Below are positions 1 through 10,341 of a stretch of 10,341 bases of DNA, piece by piece. The position numbers were made by a program, and so were the translations under genes. The notes under the pieces are model-generated. The model was not told the DNA's origin. It saw only the letters and a program-made list of their open reading frames with translations, and did not search any database. This DNA comes from Isohypsibius dastychi. Its lineage: Eukaryota > Tardigrada > Eutardigrada > Parachela > Isohypsibiidae. The first letter of the stretch is position 1. Every line of letters starts with the position of its first letter. The stretch lies in assembly GCA_034696485.1 (NCBI GenBank), contig JAQIWT010001558.1:1-10341 (forward strand), written 5' to 3'.

Positions 1-1723
1 GATCTCAAGTCCGATAATGTTCTCGTATGGGATATTGATCAGAAGGTGTTGGTCAAGTTGACGGACTATGGAATATCTCGAGCAGTGACTGCAGCCAGTA
101 CCACGAAAGGATTTGCTGGGACGGAAGCATACATTGCACCGGAGATCATTCAGTATGGCGGTGAAGAAGAATACAATGAAGGAGTAAGTGGGTGCGAAAT
201 CATGTTAAATTCTGTCATTTATGAAATGTTTTCAGGTGGATATATTTTCATTCGGAATGTTGCTGTATGAACTTCTAAATCTCCGCCAGCCGTTTGAAGG
301 TCAGGACCAAGTGAAAGACTATGTATTAGACGGGGGACGACCGGCTATGGCCAAGTGGACCTTGCATTATCCATCCTTGATACTTGACCTTTTGGTTGTG
401 TGTTGGTCTCAACTGGCTAAAGATCGCCCCACCTCCAGTCAGGCGCTCTCGATTTGTAACACACCTGAGCTGGGACATCTTCAAGATGTCGCGATGTTGG
501 AAGAAGTTGGGCTTGGAATCGTCGACGGCGGAATTTCAGCGTTGTCGGATGGCATTTTTATTCCCATGGCTGATGGAAGCTTGAACGTTGTCTCTTGCAC
601 TGCGCATTGCTGGACTGAGTCAAAGGTACTTCCTACGAAATCAAGAATGTTTTTTCATGCATATTGGATAATTTTGTGGGACCACTGCTAGCTTTCCATT
701 ATTTCTGAAATTTGGTTTGTTTTTTATAGATGGCTTCTTTTCCATCTGCTGTTCCTGTCACTCACTCCATCGTCATGCCGGATTTCATATGGGTCCTCCG
801 CGGAAAAGAAGTCGCTGTTCATTGGTATTTACCATAATTTACCTGATATTCCGTTATTTATCGTACACATCTTTAATATGCTGTGTTTCAGCTCAAAAAC
901 TTTAGAACTCACCGAAACGTTCTCGTTGGTTTTCGGCGGTCCGCTTCAAGATGGAGACATTGATTCTTGGCTGTATTTGCCAGAACGCCGAAAGGTCATC
1001 ATCTCATTAGCTTCTCAGCGGTTGTTATTAATCAACTGCAATGCTTCATTACGGAAAAACAAGCTCGTAGAAGCTTTCTGCCGTACTAGCTGCAGAGTGT
1101 ATCGGCTAGCATGTGTTAACAAGAATGCTGTTTGGGGTGCTGCGGATGACGGCCAGATTATGGACATCCGACTCAGGGACGACGCGATTACCGAAAATAT
1201 TTTATTCAAACATCCCGACAAAAACAGTGCTGTTGCTGAAATCGCCGTATCTGCTAAGGAGGGATTGGCTTGGTCATTTTTGAAAGAAGATGCCACGCTT
1301 TTCTGCTGGACCTCTTTTGATGCACCAAAATTATCCCACAAGATGGACTGTGATCGCTTGATACCGGTTTCGGAGAGTTTAGCCTCGATTGGAATTGATG
1401 AAACGATGAAAGATGATAGCAAACGATTTATTTGTTGCATCTGTTATTTTGATGGGACGTTGTATGTTGGAACTGTCTGGGGAAGTCTAATCGTTGTGGA
1501 TGGGCGAACTCTCAACCCGCTTTCCATCATCAGACCCCATATTGACAGTATCAGAGGTATTGTTGCGATACCGTTTCCAGATGGTCCAAGAATTGTAACC
1601 ATCGGTCAGGGTTATCGGGATGTCATCAGTCGTTTCTTTCAACATGACAATATCCGGCAAAGTGTTTCACCCATGACCTTGTGCGCCATTATGTGGAGAA
1701 CCACAGACTGGGCGCTGTTGTGA
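1..1723 (+). CDS. lrk-1: LRRK-family Roco protein kinase, 3' part (kinase C-lobe plus WD40 region)
   Basis: Partial gene, cut at the left edge. My model joins 1-183, 236-625, 730-824 and 892-1723; phases agree and it gives 499 residues. Residue 1 is the catalytic Asp of DLKSDN, so HR and the N-lobe lie upstream. A Tyr-containing DYGIS motif replaces DFG at 22-26, as in LRRK proteins; APE is at 46-48, VDIFSFGMLLYE follows at 62, and the subdomain XI Arg is near 125 in CWSQLAKDRPT. From about 145 to the end there are roughly 355 beta-rich residues with no catalytic motif, the size of the LRRK WD40 domain. Known family role: Ser/Thr kinase with a Roc GTPase, acting on membranes and vesicle traffic and phosphorylating Rab GTPases. 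LRRK1 versus LRRK2 orthology cannot be settled here; invertebrates usually have one. The protein stops at the WD40 end without a long C-terminal helix. The symbol is the nematode-style name and is tentative. Confidence 0.9.
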
Positions 1724-2028
1724 TTTGTGATTTCTCAGAGCTCTGCTTTGATTTGTTGATCTCGATACTTTATGCAACCCAGATCTTTTAAGAGTTTTTA
1801 ATTTTGAATTCTATCCTGTTTTGTTTTATCATGTTCTGAGTTCGGTTTTGTTTCTGGTTCGAACTCGACTGGAAATATGGGTGCCAGACAGATTTTTGCG
1901 GAAGAATAATGATCACAAGCAAGAAGTTGGCGTTTCTCAGTAGAAACCAGACTAGAATAAAATAAGCTGACCAGAAAGAATCAAAATAGTAGCTCTGAAC
2001 CTGATTCGGAAAGAAGAGGAAAACAGTT
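1724..2028. other. Convergent 3' intergenic region between LRRK and TMEM184
   Basis: These 305 bases separate the stop codons of two convergent genes, so both 3' UTRs must lie here and may overlap. An AATAAA hexamer at 1956-1961 is the best plus-strand poly(A) signal for LRRK and gives a 3' UTR of about 250 nt. That end would reach close to the TMEM184 stop at 2029. I see no clear AATAAA on the minus strand within this stretch. No open frame or repeat stands out. Confidence 0.55.
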
Positions 2029-4240
<2,212 letters not shown>

Positions 4241-4260
4241 ATGTCTGCATATACAACAAC
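4241..4260 (-). promoter_or_regulatory. Splice acceptor 4 nt before the TMEM184 ATG (possible trans-splice site)
   Basis: On the minus strand the sequence reads TTGTATATGCAG, then ACAT, then the ATG. This is a usable 3' splice site (AG at 4246-4245) only four bases from the start codon. Such short leaders are typical of nematode genes that receive a spliced leader. It could equally be the acceptor of an ordinary 5' UTR intron. The sequence alone cannot tell which. Confidence 0.4.
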
Positions 4261-4367
4261 TCAGTAGCCTGATTAATGTGAGCTTAAAAATGGTTGAATT
4301 GAGCGATGAAGAAGGAAGTAGGACGAGTAAATCGCGAGCATGCTGGAAAACATGGAATAACAGCAAG

Positions 4368-4697
4368 ACTGGCCAGTCGGGAATGACGGGATATCGTCGC
4401 CAAGTGAATAACAGATCGGTAGCAGTGCCGAGTTAACCAATGATATGTATGATGGGATAAGTAAGAATAAAGGGGCTCACGAGCGGAAGCAGATGAAAAA
4501 GCACAACAACGACTTTGTTGATCCAAATTGCAGAAATAAAGTGAACTGACTGGTGTGTTGTTTCCCTGTAGCAACTGATTTTCAATCAATACAGTACAGT
4601 CATACCCTTCTTTGACAGTAGCATTTTGTTTTGTGCACTCCGCCGCTTCGTTTACAACGATAACAGCTACAAAGACAGCAGCATTCCGTAAATTCAT
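4368..4697 (-). other. Possible additional 5' exons of TMEM184 or a small separate secreted-protein ORF
   Basis: Read without splicing, an ATG at 4697 opens a 137-codon frame. It starts with a hydrophobic stretch (AAVFVAVIVVNEAA) that could be a signal peptide, followed by Cys-containing sequence. A spliced reading also works: exon 4697-4606, a 40-bp intron (4605-4566) and exon 4565-4438, which encodes a strongly hydrophobic run (VVVVLFHLLPLVSPFILTYP). A 69-bp intron (4437-4369) then leads to an acceptor whose frame runs on through 4368 into the TMEM184 first exon. Both junctions keep frame, which has a chance of about one in nine. Against it, the 40-bp intron is shorter than any other here, the GTTAAC donor is weak, and TMEM184C has no such extension. 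I do not recognise the peptide. Confidence 0.25.
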
Positions 4698-4792
4698 TTT
4701 GTTCTTCTGGAACGGTTATATAAATCCTGAATAAGTGTGATTTCAATCATTTCCTTGTTCCCTTATGTTATGACATTGGACAGAGATATATT
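4698..4792. promoter_or_regulatory. Divergent promoter region (TMEM184 side / MINDY side)
   Basis: The MINDY ATG (4793, plus) and the minus-strand ATG at 4697 are only 95 bases apart. If TMEM184 starts at 4240 the divergent spacer is 552 bases. A TATAAA at 4719-4724 lies 69 bases before the MINDY start and fits a plus-strand core promoter. Pyrimidine-rich sequence ending in CAG at 4781-4783 leaves a 9-nt leader before the ATG. It could be a trans-splice acceptor if the organism uses spliced leaders. Both assignments are inferences from motif position. Confidence 0.4.
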
Positions 4793-7700
4793 ATGGACCA
4801 TCCAGAGAATCAGGTCTCTTCGCCAGAATTGACAGCTGATCTTTGCGAACTTGCTCCAGTCCAATCTGAGACTGCTGCGAACACAGTCGATGCTCATGTC
4901 TCCGAATTATCGGACCCATTCTCTCAAATTGTCACCGAAACAACATGGAGTCAGAGCGAGCTAACAGCTCGCGCAAGAAACTGGGTTGATCAATCGGAAG
5001 CTTCTGGGAGCTCGGAAAATGCAGAGTTTCGGAACAGCGTTTCGTGGGCGGAAGTTACGTCGAACATTGAGAATTTGGTCATATCCGAGAACCAGAAAGA
5101 CGACGAATGGATCACTGGAACCGGGGATCATAATCTGAAAAGCTCTTCCGTTTCCCATGGTGGGATGTCTCACTGTCGACAATTACTTCAGCTGATAATT
5201 TTTTGTATTTAGAACCTGAGGACGTCGCTGATGACTTCAGTCGGGCCACATGCTCACCACTTCCCCCAGACATTCTCCCGATAAGACACGAAAATCACTC
5301 CACATTGAAAAATGGTAAGTTTTGGTAATCTGTGCCACGACCGAAAAACGTGCAGCTTTTCTCTGTAGAACTCTCCGCCTGCGATATTGGGTCTTCATTC
5401 GATGATCCTTATGACTCTTCTCCGAACATTCCAGCCTCCAATGCAAATCTTTCACCAGAAAGTGTGATCTATCAGCTCAAATGGATTCGCCACAACGGGA
5501 GGCATTGCCCGATTGTTCTGCAAAGTGCGAATGGACCATGTCCACTGATCAGCATTTTGAATGTTCTGCTTTTGACGGAAAGGCTCAAGATACAGTCTGG
5601 AATAGAGTATCAAAGTGGGGAAAGTCTGCTGGCTCAGATTGCTGCTCTAATCTTACAAGTTGCTCCTGAAAAGGCACCGGAAGATGTGATACGGAATTAC
5701 GAACAGAATATTCAGGTGAAAATAACGGCCCTTTTTTCCGGTTGAATATCAAGAAGGTTAACTCACATACCATTGTCATAGTTGAGATCATTATAGTAGC
5801 CGGTAATAAGTGCGTTTTGTTCATGTCTGATTTAGAGAAAAAGTTCTAAATGATATCAACTACCAGAATATTTGACGATGGAACATTGCTGTTGCTAACT
5901 GCAAAAAAGCTCTTTTTTTACCTCCTTGATTAACTCGATTTGTTGTATTCTGATATCAGGAATAGTTTGACAAGTCAACCACGAGGAGAAATTAGACGGC
6001 ACAATGTCAAGAAGGTTTAATTCACGAGAATTTTCCTGAGATTTTCCTGAGCTTTTAAATTTCTTTTTGTCTTTGGAAGATGTAATAAATTTATTATGTT
6101 TTCGAGTTTTGTTACGTCGAATCGGAAATATTCCGTGTTCGCAGTTGGTGTAATAATGAAAAGTCAGCTTACGACAACAGAAAAAAGAAGTCTGCCTCAG
6201 ATTCAAGTGAATTTATATCTTTTTGCGTAACTTTTCGCTGCTCCCGTTTGAATTATCGAAATTCTCCCTCTTGGCTTGTTTTACACATTTTTCGTTTCAG
6301 GATGCCCTGGCGGTTCTTCCCAAATCTCAAACCGGATTGGATGTAAATGTTCATTTCACGGGTCCGCGTGATTACGAACTGACACCAGATATGCTGGTTT
6401 TTGATCTCCTGGACATTCCGTTGGTCCATGGCTGGATACCGGAAGTAGGCGATCCAGCTCAGCCGATAATTGAAAAGATTAAAAGCTACAATTTTCTCGT
6501 CGAATTTGTGATTGATGGAGCTGGTGCTCCTGGGGAAGAGGTCCTGTTGGCTCAAGATTGGCTGGAAAGAACCCAGAGTCAGCTCACCAATGCCGGATTG
6601 GTCGCAATTGTCGATAGCATCGCCAGGGATATTCCTTGTGTGTTCTTCCGGAACAATCACTTTTCGACCATTATCAAACACGATGACCGAATATTCGCGC
6701 TGGTCACGGATCAAGGGTGAGTGCCGACCAGTGAGTCGTGATACAATTCTTTTTGAAAACCCCATCTATAATTAAAATCAACTGTTTCACCAGAAAGATC
6801 GAATTTTTCGAAAACCTTTTACTGTTTTCTTCCAGGAAGTACGAGTTCCCAAAGTAACGAAATTTCGTACATCAGATTTCCTAATTTTTCGTTATTGTTT
6901 TTCGGGACCCACTGTTTCTGACAGTAATTTCTCGTGAATTACAGTATTATAGCCTTGTAGAAAAATTTCGAATTTAATCCAGAAATCTTCAGTGCCGGAA
7001 GTATAATGCACTTTTCGCTTTGTTTTGTGATACGCTTGTGGTTACTTATATTATAGCTAGCCATTAACTTTTCATTTTGGAATATGTAATTTTTGTTCTC
7101 ATTCTTCGCGTGTGTCAATATTAAATTGAATGCCTCAATTTTAAACTGAGTAATATGGCGAAGAAACTTTCTTAATTAGGACTGTTTGTACTTTTTTCGT
7201 ACTTGGATTTGAGTCTTTGATGATCTGCTGGAGAATGTTTCGATTGCTTTGGTTTCAGGTATGCCAACGAACCATCCTGTGTCTGGGAGCAGATTGGTAA
7301 CATTGAAGGTGACACGGAATTCTTTGACGAGTGCTTCCGTCGACGCGTTCCAGAAAGTGAAGATATACGTCCTCCTTTTCCACAAAAGCCCGTTGAAACT
7401 TCTTGGACTGAACTTTTGACCCCGGAACAACAGCTAGAAGCCGATCACCAGTTAGCATTGAGTTTAATGCAACAGAATGAGCTACCAGCTGCTGCTCCGA
7501 AAACTCAACCGGAAGTCGTTCAGATTCCCAGCCGAATTCCTAGTTCCTCGCAGTCTGACTATGAATTAGCGAGAAGATTCCAAATTGAGGAGGAGGAGGA
7601 ATTTCAGCGAAACAGCCAACGAGAAATCAGTACTTCCAGGAGCTCATACCAGTTACAATCGACATCCGGTCCCAGAAATGAAGTCGGAAGACCAGGTATG

Positions 7701-7868
7701 TGTATGTTTTCGCACGACCATGTTTCGTCCGTTTTTTCAAGTATTTTTGCAGGATCCCCTAGTGTTGGCGGTAGTCGCGGACCAGTTAATCAGAATGTTA
7801 CTCGCACAAGCCGGTCAACCGCAACTTCCGGTGGGTCGGAAAATAAAAATAAGTGCGTTATATCTTAG
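4793..7868 (+). CDS. MINDY-1/2 (FAM63) family K48-specific deubiquitinase
   Basis: Complete gene: exons 4793-5159, 5213-5314, 5369-5715, 6301-6716, 7259-7695 and 7753-7868. Phases agree throughout and give 594 residues. Residues 1 to about 185 are acidic, Ser/Thr-rich and probably disordered. The MINDY catalytic domain runs from about 189 to 440, starting YQLKWIRHNGRHCPIVLQ. Gln208 and Cys214 sit in QSANGPCPL with the family's six-residue spacing, and His392 lies in FFRNNHFSTI; these match the catalytic Gln, Cys and His of MINDY-1. LVTDQGY and VWEQIGNIEGD follow. Two MIU-like helices come next: EADHQLALSLMQQ (about 471-483) and SDYELARRFQIEEEEE (510-525). The protein ends Cys-Val-Ile-Ser, a CaaX-like prenylation signal. 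Known family role: trimming long K48-linked polyubiquitin chains from the distal end as a cysteine protease. Which paralogue (1 or 2) cannot be told; invertebrates often have one. Confidence 0.95.
5716..6300 (+). other. Long intron 3 of the MINDY gene (585 bp)
   Basis: This is the largest intron in the window, bounded by CAG|GTGAAA and TTCGTTTCAG|GAT, and it splits the catalytic domain between the Cys and His segments. It is AT-rich and I see no coding exon in it. It holds a perfect 11-bp tandem duplication of ATTTTCCTGAG (6030-6040 and 6041-6051). It also holds an imperfect direct repeat around TCAAGAAGGTT near 5748 and 6007. A minus-strand open frame at 5895-6206 is Lys/Ser-rich, low in complexity and has no recognisable domain. 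Confidence 0.8.
6717..7258 (+). other. Long intron 4 of the MINDY gene (542 bp)
   Basis: It is bounded by a GTGAGT donor and a TTGGTTTCAG acceptor. The flanking exons join in phase 2 to rebuild the family motif LVTDQGY. The interior is AT-rich with no credible open frame. A 12-bp perfect palindrome, ACGAAATTTCGT, lies at 6857-6868. I see no RNA gene or transposon. Confidence 0.8.
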
Positions 7869-8150
7869 AGTGAAGCCGCTAATAATGCTTTGGCTCAGCT
7901 TTGGTTTCATCTTGAATCTCGGTTCTTTCGTTCATTCGTTTTTTACCCATTTTTGACAGCTTTGTTTCCGGTCTGAAATGGATCCATTTCGGATCCATTC
8001 ATATAGTTCTAGTTTTAACAGAATTTCCTTTCTGTGTTCTTTCTTTCTGTTTATTCAGTTTCACGCACTGTTGATTAATTGTACACTTCATTCTTTTCAT
8101 AGGTTTATCTAACGGTTTGCAGCCCAATAAAATTGGACATTTATAAAATG
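7869..8150 (+). other. MINDY 3' UTR with poly(A) signal
   Basis: T-rich sequence follows the TAG stop. AATAAA at 8126-8131 is the first canonical poly(A) hexamer, implying a 3' UTR of roughly 270-280 nt with cleavage near 8145-8150. An inverted repeat, AAATGGATCCATTT, is centred near 7982 and could fold into a short stem. Confidence 0.6.
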
Positions 8151-9097
8151 CGCGACATTTTGAGGATCTGATCATTTTTTAAGTATTTGCAAATGGCCGG
8201 AAATGTTCGCGGATGTGTATGAAATGGTCAGAAGCGGCAAAGTAGCTGATGCGTAGGAAGATCAACAAATTCCAAAGCAGCAGGCAGTATAGTTCGGCCC
8301 TGTATGAGGTACATTTTACAATTTGGCCGCTCTCTCATTTCCCGCCAGGAAATTGTGATTAAATTCAAAATCCTTTGCTTGGCCGCACATGTTTAAGTTG
8401 ACTTAACAGTCTCGGGTCGGAGCAGGCCGGAGGAGGAAGGAAGAAGAAAAGAAGTGCTCTTTACTTTAAGCTCATAGTGCATATCATAAACGCTCTTGAC
8501 TTGATAAATAAAAGTCAGAGCAGGAAAGCGCAATACAGTACTTTCTGCCGCTATGACCACGAATGAATGACGGTTGGAGCAGTGGTGAAACAAAGCCGGA
8601 TTTAAGGGGGGGGGGTTACTCCACACGTAGAAATGAATATTTTGTCTAGGTTGGACCCCTATCCTTCAGATGGGAGAATCCAAATTTCAGATCCGGAATC
8701 AAAACGGTCAAACGCTGTACCACTTTGGAATTCCAGGCTTAGGTATTTGGTGTTTTTTGTGTGCAAAAATCAAACCTAAAATTCCGTTCATTAGTACGTA
8801 CGAGCAACCAAATGTGTACCCCCGTCTCCTTCGAACTTCAACACTGCCTGAGATTCTGTCCAGCGCTGCCATGTCTACTCGATCGTGACTCCGGCACGCT
8901 CTTCACATCTCTCTCTTTTCTTTCTGACCAAATCACATTTCAAGTCATAATAGCCCATCAGAAGAGAAGAAGAACAGGTGTGCTGTCACGATGTGTTATT
9001 TCAACTGAATTTCACTCCTCAAACATCATTTCCATCTCGCCAAGCTTTGCGTCTCACAATTTTGACCCTGACCACGCTACTTGACCATAAATCTCCT
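8151..9097. other. Intergenic region without a supported gene; contains a G10 tract
   Basis: The open frames on both strands here are short, lack recognisable motifs and do not join through good splice sites. A run of ten G lies at 8606-8615, directly after GCCGGATTTAA; CAGTGGTG lies some 20 bases before it. The arrangement resembles the ends of some invertebrate DNA transposons (CAGTG... followed by a G run). I found no matching inverted copy or target duplication, so no element is called. Weak gene sequence upstream of the C2-like remnant cannot be excluded. Confidence 0.5.
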
Positions 9098-10072
9098 TAT
9101 CAAATCGCAATTCATTACCCAGTTAACTCTAATCTGTGGATTCCAATCTCCAACTGGATTATCATCACCGATTTCGAAATGGATGAGAGCAATGTTGATG
9201 CTTGAAACCGGCGTGGTGTCCTCGGCGCTTGGAATTAAATTTGCCACTTGATATCATCGCTTGTTTGCGACAGATTACGGAAGCATCTTACTCGAAAATT
9301 CAGGTTGATATACCGAAACCCTGGAATCTACAACGTAAGTCTATTCCAATCATTAGCATATTCCTCCGGGAAATTTCGGGCTGAACTTCGTTTTTCGCAG
9401 AGTCAGATGAATTCAAATTATCGAGCTTGTAGAGAAAGCACAATAAACAACAAACTGAATCCAGTTTGGAATATATTATTCAGATGATCGTTTTTTTACG
9501 AGCATGCGGAAAATGATGGTATAAGCAGAAGAAACGTTTATAAAAAAATGTTGCCTAAAAAATTCTGAATGATTCGGGATGTTTTTTTAATACCATAATG
9601 AAAACAGAAGCTACCATAACTATCAAGCGGTGTGTAATATCGATGTCGTACCAATTCATGAGCGAGAATTGTTTTTTTGTGTGTTCACGTTTTTATAATC
9701 AGCCCTCAAAATTTTGAAATACACTATATTTTAACGAGAAGAAATAACTGGATAATATCAAACATTACAGACTGCTTGAAAACGGGCATCAACCATCCAC
9801 TAGTTTTCTCCGTACTGATAGTCAAATTTAGCAACCACGATGGGCCTTTTCTTTTATGTTCTAATAACCTAGAAAATCTCAAGTGTGAAGCAGTTTAAAG
9901 ATTGGCTTAAGATGTCGTTTGAGAGAGGTTATTTATTGGCACAGCTAAAGAAGGATCTTGTAAAGATTCGCCGCTTGAAACTGATGTTGAACGCGGTGTT
10001 CCACTTCGGGTTTATTACAAATATGACAAGTCATCAACTACATTGACCATTCAGTCTGTTGTAGACCGATAA
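9098..10072 (+). pseudogene. Possible decayed tandem C2-domain (synaptotagmin-like) gene remnant
   Basis: Four segments in the same plus-strand frame resemble successive parts of C2 domains. Segment 9098-9205, YQIAIHYPVNSNLWIPI then FEMDESNVD, is like a C2 start and the Asp loop after it. Segment 9401-9487 has STINNKLNPVWN, like the T-x-NPVWNE signature before strand 5. Segment 9771-9898 has PLVFSVLIVKFSNHDG, like LxFSVxDxDxFSxxDxIG but with the first loop acids lost. Segment 9923-10072 has VPLRVYYKYDKSSTTLTIQ, like the first strands of a second C2. The order fits C2A then C2B. In-frame stops, such as the TGA at 9203-9205 and at 9485-9487, separate them. A good intron-like GTAAGT...TTTTTCGCAG (9335-9400) lies between the first two segments, but no complete spliced model closes. 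Sequence resemblance only, judged by eye; it may be a divergent live gene or chance. Confidence 0.3.
9335..9400 (+). other. Intron-like segment with consensus splice sites
   Basis: AAC|GTAAGT opens the segment and CGTTTTTCGCAG closes it after 66 bp, matching the size and signals of the confirmed introns here. A further acceptor-like TTGTTTGCGACAG ends at 9273, which would delimit a 61-bp exon (9274-9334). Joined in one phase, that exon runs to a TAG at 9430-9432 with AATAAA 10 bases later (9442-9447). Joined in another phase, it enters the C2-like STINNKLNPVWN segment. These are the best splice signals downstream of MINDY and suggest this stretch is, or was, transcribed. Confidence 0.35.
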
Positions 10073-10341
10073 CAAATGGCCCCGAATTAATTAATTAGTG
10101 AAATTAATAACGCTTTGAATTTCGGATGACATGATTGACGTGAACTAAATACGATGCGTATTTTTGGAGAGAATCGGTGGTCTCATTAATCTTGTTTACT
10201 GACACTGTTCTAGCAGCTCTTTAACAATTTATTTTTGTCCACCCCCCCCAAGGGGGGGGGACCAACAGACGGACCTTGGATATGGACCCGTAATTGGTTC
10301 CTGTTTGAGGTTTGGAATAAGTCAACGCCATTGGTCGGTTC
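10073..10341. other. AT-rich intergenic end of window with a C8-AA-G9 palindrome
   Basis: No coding sequence is visible here. C8 (10242-10249), AA, then G9 (10252-10260) form a near-perfect inverted repeat that could pair into an eight-base G-C stem. A TTAATTAATTA run lies near 10087. The sequence after the palindrome shows no recognisable motif before the window ends. Confidence 0.6.

Noticed and set aside
1015-1440. 141-codon minus-strand open frame
   Set aside because: It lies opposite the long last exon of LRRK, whose plus-strand reading matches the family frame. No splice structure or domain supports the antisense frame.
6253-6765. 170-codon minus-strand open frame
   Set aside because: It is the antisense shadow of the MINDY exon that carries the catalytic His.
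8565-8620. DNA-transposon terminus (CAGTG followed by a G run)
   Set aside because: No inverted partner end, target-site duplication or transposase sequence was found in the window.
9050-9260. Minus-strand frame reading SSINIALIHFEIGDDNP
   Set aside because: It reads smoothly for about 58 codons with a donor-like GTAATG, but this stretch is poor in stops in several frames at once, and no domain or partner exon supports it.
9911-10050. Plus-strand ATG frame of 44 codons starting MSFERGYLLAQLKK
   Set aside because: It overlaps the C2-like frame. The latter has more coding-like codon use (many GNN codons) and a recognisable pattern; the short ATG frame has neither.

Overview
The window is a compact animal nuclear locus with three recognisable genes, all built from short exons. 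Most introns are 52-107 bp with GT donors and pyrimidine-rich YAG acceptors, and neighbouring genes are less than 600 bp apart. This and the protein types suggest a small-genome ecdysozoan, most likely a nematode. The species cannot be named from the sequence. I found no rRNA, tRNA, CRISPR array or bacterial-type operon.

Layout. (1) Bases 1-1723, plus strand: the 3' end of a LRRK-type (lrk-1-like) Roco kinase gene. It starts at the catalytic Asp of the kinase and runs through the C-terminal WD40 region (four exons, 499 residues). (2) Bases 4240-2029, minus strand: a complete TMEM184-family membrane protein gene, closest to TMEM184C (eight exons, 440 residues), convergent with LRRK. (3) Bases 4793-7868, plus strand: a complete MINDY-1/2 (FAM63) K48-ubiquitin deubiquitinase gene (six exons, 594 residues). 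It has the catalytic Gln/Cys/His, two MIU-like ubiquitin-binding helices and a C-terminal CaaX-like tail. It is head-to-head with TMEM184, and the two probably share a promoter region around 4241-4792. A poly(A) signal lies at 8126.

(4) Bases 8150-10341 hold no intact gene. Between about 9098 and 10072, four short segments in one reading frame resemble successive parts of a tandem C2-domain (synaptotagmin-like) protein. They are separated by stops, so they look like a decayed or very divergent gene. This tail also holds a G10 tract and a C8-AA-G9 hairpin-like sequence.

The three genes are unrelated in function (kinase signalling, membrane protein, deubiquitination). Nothing in the sequence ties them into one pathway; only the shared TMEM184/MINDY promoter space and the LRRK/TMEM184 convergent 3' ends suggest shared regulation. 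No clearly new system is visible. The most unusual items are the C2-like remnant, the stop-free in-frame introns and the possible extra 5' exons of TMEM184.
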